Assembly (NCBI GenBank): GCA_945861365.1
Contig: CAMAUH010000333.1
Coordinates: 1 to 5,112 of the forward strand
Length of the DNA: 5,112 nt
Origin: Candidatus Kuenenia stuttgartensis
GTDB lineage: Bacteria > Planctomycetota > UBA1135 > UBA2386
Direction: 5' to 3'
This document shows positions 1 through 5,112 of this stretch, piece by piece. The notes below the pieces were generated by a model. That model searched no databases, had not been told where the DNA came from, and saw only the letters and a program-made list of their open reading frames with translations. Made by a program: the position numbers and the translations under genes. How positions within the stretch are numbered: position 1 is the stretch's first letter; every line of letters begins with the position of its first letter.

Positions 1-480
1 TGCAAGACGCTGGAGCTGGCGGAGGTGTGGACGAGCCCGCAGCCGCAGTGTGCGGGGCCGGCGCGCGGCCTCGCCGAAGCGCAGCAGCAGGAGGCGCACG
101 TCGATGCGCGCTTGCGCGACCAGCACATGGGCCGTTGGCAGGGGCGCACGTGGGCCGACGTGATGCAGCAGGAGGACGGCGCGGTGCGCACGTTCTTCAG
201 CGAATTCGGCGACGCGCAGGCGCCCGCTGGGGAGAGCCTCGGCGAGGCCGTCGAGCGCATGCTGGTGTGGTGGACCGAGCACATGAAGGGTGCGCTCGGC
301 AAGTCGCTGCTGGTGGTGCTGCCGGGCACGCTGCTCAGCGGATTTGCGGCGGCCATGCTCGGCATGCGGCTGTCGCGCAGCGTGTGCCTGAGCCTGCCGA
401 TGGGCGGCGTGGGGGCGTTGGATGTGTTCCAGAACGGGTCGCGCATGGCGACCTGGAACCTGGATGCGCTGCGCGAGTGA
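1..480 (+). CDS. Histidine phosphatase (phosphoglycerate mutase-like) family protein, 5'-truncated, probably catalytically degenerate
   Basis: The reading frame is open from base 1 to the TGA at 478-480, giving 159 visible residues; the true start lies upstream of the window. The fragment follows the histidine phosphatase fold in order: a strand plus TSP motif (V9-W-T-S-P13), the L38-R-D-Q-H-M-G-R-W-Q-G48 segment matching the family's LRE..xGxWEG block, the P75-A-G-E-S79 motif (family PxGES), the strand and loop L103-L-V-V-L-P-G-T110, and a final N-G-S strand before the stop. The N-terminal RHG motif with the phosphorylated His would lie outside the window. Two catalytic positions look lost. 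The Arg of the SPLxR motif is Gln16, and the second catalytic His (family VVSHGG) aligns with Pro108. It is therefore probably a non-catalytic paralogue or one with altered chemistry. A GTG at 25-27 is in frame but lies inside the fold, so it is not a believable start. The family is fairly clear; the substrate cannot be told. Confidence 0.75.
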   Translation, partial: CKTLELAEVWTSPQPQCAGPARGLAEAQQQEAHVDARLRDQHMGRWQGRTWADVMQQEDGAVRTFFSEFGDAQAPAGESLGEAVERMLVWWTEHMKGALGKSLLVVLPGTLLSGFAAAMLGMRLSRSVCLSLPMGGVGALDVFQNGSRMATWNLDALRE

Positions 481-484
481 GCTG

Positions 485-502
485 GCTGCGGGCTAGCGCA
501 GC
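485..502. terminator. Small hairpin between convergent genes, possible bidirectional terminator
   Basis: GCTGCG (485-490) and CGCAGC (497-502) form a perfect 6-bp inverted repeat with a 6-base loop. It spans the 12-base gap between the two convergent stop codons and runs over the kinase TAG. There is no T-tract on either strand, so it is at best a weak or factor-assisted terminator. Short GC-rich inverted repeats are frequent by chance in such DNA. Confidence 0.25.
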
Positions 503-3500
503 GCCTCGTCGAGTTCGCGCAGGAACCGGTTGGCGCGGGACTCGGCCGCGAACGCGCCGGCGACCAGCGCTGCCAGTGCGGCCCGTTCCCGCTGCGCGGC
601 GCTCCGATCGCCGAGCTGGCAATGGGCCATGCCGCGCACGAAGTGCAGCAGCGGCAGGAACTGGCCGGCGTTGTCGGTCGGCTTGGTCGCTGCGACGGCC
701 AGGTCGCCGCAGGCTCGCAAGGCCGCCTGCGGCTCCCCGAGCCGTATCGCCAGCAGGGCGCAGCCGGTGCGAGCCAGCAGGTCGTGCTCGTCGCCGCCGG
801 CGGCCAGCGCCTCCTGCAGTGCTGCGAACAACTGCCGCATGAGGGCCTGGTCCGCTGCGGTTGGCCCAGCCCCGGTGCCGAGATCGAGCGCCCGGCTGCC
901 GAGGCCCCATCGGCTGACCGGTGGCAGCAACGAACTGGCCAGTTGCCGGATCGACGGAGTCAGGTCCGGATCCGCCGCCAGGACCCGTTCCACGTGCGGC
1001 CGCCACGGCACCGGGAGCATCGCGGCCCGGATGCGATCGCGCAGGTCGGCGATCTGCAGACGCTCGTGCACGCGCGGTGGGGCGCCCATGCCGGCGACCG
1101 CCCGCAGCACCTTCGGCTCGCCGCCGGAGCCGATCGCGGCCAGCCATTCGCCGTGTGGGTCGACGACGAGATTGCGCACCCGCTGCGTGAACAACGGCAG
1201 GTCGAGGATCGGCGTCAGCAGGTACCGATCCCAGAACACGACGTGCCCGTTCTCCGTGCCGACCACCAGCCGTTGGTCGTCGAGCACCCGCATGACGACC
1301 ACGGCATCGCTGACCACATGCGACCGCAGGGCCTTGCCCGTGCTCGCGTCGCGCTCGACCAGCATGCCACTGGGGGTCGCGAGCGCCTGTTCGCTGGTGT
1401 AGAGCACCGCGCCGGCCAGGGCGATGGAACGGCACGCGGCGCTGGTGCGGCACAACAGCTGTGGCGGCGCCTCGCTGCTGGGGTCCATCGCGAACACGGC
1501 GCCATCGGTGCCGCACGACAACAGCCGCCGCGGCCCCTCGAACAGGATCTCCGTCGACACCCCCGCATGCACGGCCCGGCTCTGCACCACCGTACGCGCC
1601 ACCGGGTCGACCAGGGTCACCTGCCCGGTCTGGCCGCCGACGGCGAGCAGGTCGCCGCCTGGCGCCACCGCGATGCGCATCGCGCGCGCACTGTCGGCCG
1701 GCAGGTCCAGGTGGCCGCGTGAGGAACCATCGGCGGTCGACCAGAACCACAGCCGTGCCGCCACCGAGGCGACCAACAGCTGCTCGGCTTCGACCACGGC
1801 CAGCGCGTTCACCCAGTGCGGATGCAGGGCCTGCCAGGCCACTGCCCCGGTGTCGGCATCCACGGCCCGCACCGTCGCATCGTCGCCGCCGGTGAACAGC
1901 CGCCGCTGTGCGTCGATCGCCAGCGAGCGGCCCCAACCGACGCCCGTCAGCTCGACCCGATCGCGCGAGGCGGAAGCGCTCCACAGCCGCACCGTGCCGT
2001 CCGCACCGCCGGTGACGAACGTGTTGGTGTGCGGCACGGCTGCGGCGGCGGTGACGGCGCCGCGATGGCCGCACAGCGTCCGCAGGTGTTGCGTCTCCGG
2101 ATCCAGCACCAGGATCTCGCCGGTGTCGCAGGGGGCGATGACGAAGCGGCCGGCGCGGGGCAGCAGCACCTTGATCGGGGTGCGACCACCGAGGCTGAAC
2201 GAGGACCCGCGGTTCTCGCCGCGGTGCCACGCCACCAGGTTGGGGCCGGCCAGGCTCGCGAGCGTCGTCGCCCCCTCGCTGACGCCGAGCAACCGGGTGC
2301 CGGCGGCGTGCGGCAGCTCGGCGCGGCAACTGCCATCGCGTGAGTCCCAGATCGTGATGCCGCGGAAGCCGCCGGCGAACACGTCGTCGCCACTCACCAG
2401 GATCTGGTTGTCGTCGGGCCAATCCCGCAACGCCAGATCGACTTCGGCGCGGCGTTCCAGCGACCGCGCGTCGAGGAGCGCGATGCGTCCGCCGGCGCGC
2501 GCGACCACCACGCGGTCGACCGGGTCCGGCAGTGCCAGGCGTTCCTGCGGTGCTGCCCCGGGCCGCTGCCGCAGCAGCTGACCGGTCGCCACGTCGTACA
2601 CGCGCAGGGCCTGCTCGGCGTCGACCGCGTACAGCTCAGCACCGCTGCCGTCGAACCCGACGTTCGCCAGCGCTGCCTTGCCGACGGCCTGGAACTCCCG
2701 CAGCAAGTCCCCGGAAGCGAGCGCGAACAGCCGCAGGCGGCCGTCGGCGGTGCCCGCCATCAGCCGATCGCCGGTCGGTGACACGGCGACGGCCGTGACC
2801 GCGGCGGTGCCGGTCGGCACCACCAGGAAGCTCGTGTCGACCGCCAGCTGCAGGTGATGCCATTCGAAGCCGCGCAGCTCGGGCGCGCAGGACTCCAGCA
2901 GCAGCCGCGCGGCGTTGCCGTTGCCGGCGAGCAGGGCGGTGGCGGCAGCCGACACGCCGGCGCCGTACTCGCGGCGGCGAGCCTGCTGCTCGGCCAGTTG
3001 CGCCCGATCGCGCTGGCCGGCGATCGCCAGCGAGATCGCGGTCGGCACCAGCAAGGTGCCCAGCAGCAGCAGCGCGGCCGCGGTCGCCAAAGCCGGTCGC
3101 TGCCGCGCCCAACGCGACAGGCGTGCTCCCAGCGCATCCCGCCGCGCCTGGATCGAACGATCCTCGAGCACCGCCATCAGGTCCGCCGCCAACTCCAGCG
3201 CCGAGGCGTAGCGCCGCTCGGGATCGACGTGCATGGCCCGCGCCACGACGACGGCGAGGTCGCGACTCACCGCCGGATTGCGCTCGGTCAGCGGCGGCAC
3301 GCTGCCGCCCAGGATCGCGGTGCGCAGTTGCTGTTCGTTGCCAGGCGCGAACGGCGGGGCCATGGCGAGCAGTTCGTACAGGCAGACGCCCAGGGCATAG
3401 ACATCGGTGCGCGGGCCGATCGCCGCGGCCTCGCCACGCAACTGCTCGGGCGCCATGTAGGGCACCGAACCGAGCTGGCTGCCCTCGCGGGTCAGGGCCG

Positions 3501-4269
3501 AAGTGCCTGCCGCGACCGCGAGGCCGAAGTCGATGACGACGACGCGGCCCTCCGGCGTCACCATCAGGTTGCCCGGTTTCAGGTCGCGGTGCACCACGCC
3601 GCGGGCATGCGCGTGCGCCAGCGCCTCGGTGGCGGCCAGCACGATGCGCACGGCGGTGCGGGTCCACGGGCCGGTGAACAGGGCCGACGCGCTGCTGTCG
3701 ACCTGCGCGCCGCCCTGCCGCAGCACCGCCAGCAGGTCGTGGCCGGAGGAGTTGGCCGGGGACACGGTCGGTCGCCGTGCGCGCAGTGCGGTGAGGATCT
3801 GTTCGCAGTTGGCGCCAGGCACGTACTCCATCGCGAAGTACGGCACGTGCTCTGTCTCGCCGACTTCCTGGATGGTGACGCAGCCGGGATGGCGCAGCCG
3901 CGCCACGGCTTCGACTTCGCGTTGGAACCGCTCCCGGGCGTTGTCGAACCACAGACGTTCGGGGCGCAGCATCTTGATCGCGACCTCGCGACCGAGGCCC
4001 TCGTGCAGTGCCAGCCACACGGTGCCCATGCCGCCTTCGCCAAGGCGTCGCAGCAGCCGGTAGGGCCCGAAACTCTGCGGCAGCTGTTCCGTAGCCGGCG
4101 CGCTCAGCGCTACCGGTTCGGTCACGCCACAGCGCTCGAGGTGCGCGAAGCGGCGCCGCAAGTCGGTGGCGCGGGCCGGATGTTCGCGGCAAGCCCGCTC
4201 GAGTCCGGCGCGCCATTCTTCCGGCGGTCGGTCCAGCAGTTCCGCGAGCAGATCGTCGGTCGAGTCCAT
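493..4269 (-). CDS. Membrane-anchored Ser/Thr protein kinase with WD40 repeats and TPR-like C-terminus
   Basis: This 1258-residue protein transfers phosphate from ATP to Ser/Thr of partner proteins. The kinase domain is at about residues 70-370 and looks catalytically complete: glycine loop L76-G-E-G-G-M-G-T-V84, VAIK Lys99, helix C Glu118, HRD Asp229 with Lys231 and Asn234, DFG Asp247, APE Glu275 and F-helix Asp289. An insert of about 44 residues (160-203) precedes helix E. The activation loop has candidate autophosphorylation sites T260, S264 and S268. A single hydrophobic helix (about 392-417) probably anchors it in the cytoplasmic membrane. A charged linker leads to about 14 WD40-like repeats (about 485-1060), the clearest at 734-763 (GH...DGTVRLW). 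The tail (about 1140-1258) is TPR-like. The ATG at 4269 was chosen because the N-terminus (MDSTDDLLAELLD...) resembles other such kinases; the frame stays open upstream to 4743, but that stretch is antisense to the sigma gene. No Shine-Dalgarno is visible. It is divergent from the ECF sigma gene. The kinase call is certain; its partner is inferred. Confidence 0.95.
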   Translation of the reverse strand: MDSTDDLLAELLDRPPEEWRAGLERACREHPARATDLRRRFAHLERCGVTEPVALSAPATEQLPQSFGPYRLLRRLGEGGMGTVWLALHEGLGREVAIKMLRPERLWFDNARERFQREVEAVARLRHPGCVTIQEVGETEHVPYFAMEYVPGANCEQILTALRARRPTVSPANSSGHDLLAVLRQGGAQVDSSASALFTGPWTRTAVRIVLAATEALAHAHARGVVHRDLKPGNLMVTPEGRVVVIDFGLAVAAGTSALTREGSQLGSVPYMAPEQLRGEAAAIGPRTDVYALGVCLYELLAMAPPFAPGNEQQLRTAILGGSVPPLTERNPAVSRDLAVVVARAMHVDPERRYASALELAADLMAVLEDRSIQARRDALGARLSRWARQRPALATAAALLLLGTLLVPTAISLAIAGQRDRAQLAEQQARRREYGAGVSAAATALLAGNGNAARLLLESCAPELRGFEWHHLQLAVDTSFLVVPTGTAAVTAVAVSPTGDRLMAGTADGRLRLFALASGDLLREFQAVGKAALANVGFDGSGAELYAVDAEQALRVYDVATGQLLRQRPGAAPQERLALPDPVDRVVVARAGGRIALLDARSLERRAEVDLALRDWPDDNQILVSGDDVFAGGFRGITIWDSRDGSCRAELPHAAGTRLLGVSEGATTLASLAGPNLVAWHRGENRGSSFSLGGRTPIKVLLPRAGRFVIAPCDTGEILVLDPETQHLRTLCGHRGAVTAAAAVPHTNTFVTGGADGTVRLWSASASRDRVELTGVGWGRSLAIDAQRRLFTGGDDATVRAVDADTGAVAWQALHPHWVNALAVVEAEQLLVASVAARLWFWSTADGSSRGHLDLPADSARAMRIAVAPGGDLLAVGGQTGQVTLVDPVARTVVQSRAVHAGVSTEILFEGPRRLLSCGTDGAVFAMDPSSEAPPQLLCRTSAACRSIALAGAVLYTSEQALATPSGMLVERDASTGKALRSHVVSDAVVVMRVLDDQRLVVGTENGHVVFWDRYLLTPILDLPLFTQRVRNLVVDPHGEWLAAIGSGGEPKVLRAVAGMGAPPRVHERLQIADLRDRIRAAMLPVPWRPHVERVLAADPDLTPSIRQLASSLLPPVSRWGLGSRALDLGTGAGPTAADQALMRQLFAALQEALAAGGDEHDLLARTGCALLAIRLGEPQAALRACGDLAVAATKPTDNAGQFLPLLHFVRGMAHCQLGDRSAAQRERAALAALVAGAFAAESRANRFLRELDEALR

Positions 4270-4282
4270 GCGAGGGCCAGGC

Positions 4283-4298
4283 GCGGGGCAAAGCCCGC
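4283..4298. repeat. GC-rich inverted repeat upstream of the kinase start
   Basis: GCGGG and CCCGC flank a 6-base centre (GCAAAG); an alternative pairing is GGGC-AAA-GCCC. It lies 13 bases upstream of the kinase ATG, so in the kinase mRNA it could form a 5-bp hairpin near the initiation site, or it could be a protein-binding site. It is short enough to be chance in DNA of this composition. Confidence 0.25.
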
Positions 4299-4322
4299 AT
4301 GGGGTAGAATGCCGGACCAACC

Positions 4323-4350
4323 GGAACCTTGCGAAGTCCCAGTAGATTCG
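4323..4350 (+). promoter_or_regulatory. Candidate ECF-type promoter (GGAACC -35 element) for the sigma gene
   Basis: GGAACCTT at 4323-4330 resembles the GGAAC -35 element bound by many ECF sigma factors and lies on the sigma gene's strand. A -10 region at usual ECF spacing would fall near 4345-4350, leaving a leader of roughly 15 bases. No good -10 match is present there, so only the -35 part is supported. If real, it would suggest autoregulation. Confidence 0.2.
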
Positions 4351-4371
4351 CGCAGTGCGTGCCTCCCGCCC

Positions 4372-4968
4372 ATGAGTGAGCTCGGCGACGACGAGAGTCG
4401 GGACCTCGCGACCCGTGCCTCGCGCGGTGATCCCGTCAGCATCGAGCGCATGCTGACGCTGTACGTCCCGCGGCTGCATGCGTTCCTGCGGGCCCAGATC
4501 GCTGCCGAACAGCGCTTGCACGAGTCGGTCGCCGATCTCGTGCAATCCACCTGCCGCGAGCTGCTGCAGGCTGGCCCGGATTTCACGTGGCAGGGTGAGG
4601 CGCGCTTCCGCAGCTGGCTGTTCACGGCGGCCCTCAACAAGGTGCGCATGCGGCTGCGCAGCCAACGGGCCCAGAAGCGCCAGCACCAGCGCGAGGACGG
4701 CGTCGACCTCGGCGAGATCGTCGACCCGCGGGCGGCGTTGCACTCACCCAGCGGCGTCGCCATCGGCCACGAAGCCGATGCGGCGCTGCAGCGCGCGCTC
4801 GAGGCCCTCAATCCGGACCAGCGTGAGGTCATCGCGCTGGCGCGGCTGGCGGGGCTGCCGATCGCGGAGGTCGCGCGCGTGATGGGGCGCACGGAGACCG
4901 CCGTGCGCACCCTGCTGTCGCGGTCGCTGGTGGCGCTGTCTGCCGAACTGGATCGCGGGGCGAGCTGA
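4372..4968 (+). CDS. ECF-type RNA polymerase sigma factor, kinase-associated class
   Basis: This 198-residue cytoplasmic protein would bind core RNA polymerase and direct it to a specific promoter set. Region 2 spans about residues 20-100, with the core-binding segment A54-D-L-V-Q-S-T-C-R-E-L-L65 and the -10-recognition segment F79-R-S-W-L-F...R99. A variable linker (about 100-137) follows. Region 4 spans about 138-193, with the L146-N-P-D-Q-R-E-V153 helix and a helix-turn-helix near 163-188 (IAEVARVMG...TAVRTLLSRS). There is no region 3 or 1.1, as expected for the class. Region 2.2 has Ala54, Ser59 and Thr60 where many ECF factors have acidic residues or neighbours of them. The start at 4372 gives the usual short N-terminus; an in-frame ATG at 4309 would add 21 residues (MPDQPEPCEV...) without family-like sequence. 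No Shine-Dalgarno is visible at 4372. The gene is divergent from the Ser/Thr kinase gene and no anti-sigma gene is visible, which supports control by phosphorylation (inference). Confidence 0.92.
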   Translation: MSELGDDESRDLATRASRGDPVSIERMLTLYVPRLHAFLRAQIAAEQRLHESVADLVQSTCRELLQAGPDFTWQGEARFRSWLFTAALNKVRMRLRSQRAQKRQHQREDGVDLGEIVDPRAALHSPSGVAIGHEADAALQRALEALNPDQREVIALARLAGLPIAEVARVMGRTETAVRTLLSRSLVALSAELDRGAS

Positions 4969-4975
4969 CCGACCA

Positions 4976-4999
4976 GCCAGCAGTCGTGTGGCAGCTGGC
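4976..4999 (+). terminator. Hairpin after the sigma gene, possible terminator
   Basis: GCCAGC (4976-4981) pairs with GCTGGC (4994-4999). After one A-A mismatch, GTC pairs with GGC (4983-4985 with 4990-4992, including one G-T) around a GTGT tetraloop. The 24-base hairpin begins 8 bases after the sigma stop codon, where a terminator is expected. It is followed by AGGATCCGAGTTTG rather than a T-run, so intrinsic termination would be weak, and read-through into the gene at 5054 is possible. Confidence 0.4.
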
Positions 5000-5015
5000 A
5001 GGATCCGAGTTTGCC

Positions 5016-5044
5016 TGCAATGTGCGACGCGGTTCCGCACTGCA
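5016..5044. repeat. Imperfect inverted repeat upstream of the last gene
   Basis: TGCA (5016-5019) plus GTGCG (5022-5026) mirror CGCAC (5036-5040) plus TGCA (5041-5044), with a two-base bulge on the left arm. It ends 9 bases before the ATG at 5054. It could be an operator or a leader hairpin of that gene. The support is the symmetry alone, and no known binding motif is recognised. Confidence 0.25.
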
Positions 5045-5053
5045 CCTGCAGTC

Positions 5054-5112
5054 ATGAAGACCCAAGACCATTTCCCCACCAAGTGGATCCCGCTGCTGGC
5101 GTTGACCCCGCT
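5054..5112 (+). CDS. Start of an unidentified, probably exported or membrane protein (3'-truncated)
   Basis: An ATG at 5054 opens a frame that runs to the window edge, giving 19 complete codons (MKTQDHFPTKWIPLLALTP) and part of the next. The short basic/polar start followed by a hydrophobic stretch (W-I-P-L-L-A-L) is consistent with a signal peptide or first membrane helix, but the end of that stretch is not visible. It lies 85 bases downstream of the sigma gene on the same strand, beyond a hairpin, so it may be co-transcribed or have its own promoter. No Shine-Dalgarno sequence is seen just upstream. Too little is present to name a family. The call rests on position, the ATG and the N-terminal pattern. 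Confidence 0.5.
   Translation, partial: MKTQDHFPTKWIPLLALTP

Larger units (their letters stand above)
4270..4371. promoter_or_regulatory. Shared divergent promoter region between kinase and ECF sigma genes
   Basis: These 102 bases separate two divergent start codons, so both promoters must lie here unless transcription starts inside a neighbouring gene. No convincing housekeeping -35/-10 pair is visible on either strand. Seen in it: a GC-rich inverted repeat (4283-4298), an imperfect tandem repeat CCGGACCAA/CCGGAACC (4312-4328), and a GGAACC element that resembles an ECF -35 box. Neither gene has a clear Shine-Dalgarno sequence. Assignment as the regulatory region rests on position, not on a recognised motif. 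Confidence 0.5.

Noticed and set aside
622..1722. 366-codon + strand open frame antisense to the WD40 region
   Set aside because: Composition is Gln/His/Arg-rich with no recognisable domain; it mirrors the codon bias of the kinase gene.
335..2422. 695-codon minus-strand open frame overlapping the kinase in another frame
   Set aside because: The translation is Arg/Ala/Gly/Pro-rich without motifs, typical of an off-frame read of a GC-rich gene.
4305..4310. TAGAAT resembling a -10 box
   Set aside because: No acceptable -35 element lies 16-18 bases upstream (the site reads GC-rich sequence), and a single AT-rich hexamer is not enough.
2854..4371. Long + strand open frame continuous with the sigma gene through the antisense of the kinase
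   Set aside because: It is the shadow of the kinase gene in GC-rich DNA, where stops are rare; its translation is low-complexity and lacks family features until the sigma start.
4270..4743. 158-codon upstream extension of the kinase frame
   Set aside because: It lies antisense to the sigma gene and shows no domain; the ATG at 4269 gives a family-like N-terminus.
5011..5039. TTGCCT as a -35 box for the last gene
   Set aside because: At 17-base spacing the -10 position reads TCCGCA, a poor match.

Overview
The window is GC-rich, gene-dense bacterial DNA. It holds two complete genes and two partial ones. The closest match is Planctomycetota. The evidence is a large membrane-anchored Ser/Thr kinase fused to WD40 repeats, with the juxtamembrane linker style common in that phylum, plus an ECF sigma factor carrying the DLVQS-T-CREL signature often seen beside such kinases. 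None of the three visible start codons has a clear Shine-Dalgarno sequence, which also fits. Other GC-rich phyla rich in such kinases (Acidobacteriota, Myxococcota) cannot be excluded from sequence alone.

Layout from left to right. Positions 1-480 (+) hold the 3' part of a histidine-phosphatase-fold (phosphoglycerate mutase-like) gene whose visible catalytic positions are substituted. After a 12-base gap comes the convergent end of a 1258-residue kinase gene (493-4269, -). It encodes a cytoplasmic kinase domain, one transmembrane helix, about 14 WD40-like repeats and a C-terminal TPR-like helical tail. A 102-base intergenic region (4270-4371) separates it from a divergent ECF sigma factor gene (4372-4968, +, 198 residues). 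A hairpin follows the sigma gene. At 5054 a new + strand gene starts and runs off the window, with an N-terminus that looks like a signal peptide or membrane anchor.

How the genes may work together (inference): the kinase and sigma factor sit head to head and probably form a signalling pair, with the kinase phosphorylating the sigma factor or a regulator of it. The sigma factor has Ser/Thr where most ECF sigmas carry acidic residues in region 2.2, which suits phospho-control as described for the kinase-dependent ECF43 class. No anti-sigma factor is visible between or beside them. The phosphatase-like gene lies on the opposite strand from the kinase and need not be functionally linked.

I see no RNA gene, CRISPR array, insertion sequence or long repeat. 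The system belongs to a known type, so I do not claim a new one. The divergent arrangement, the degenerate phosphatase and the region 2.2 substitutions are the points most worth checking.
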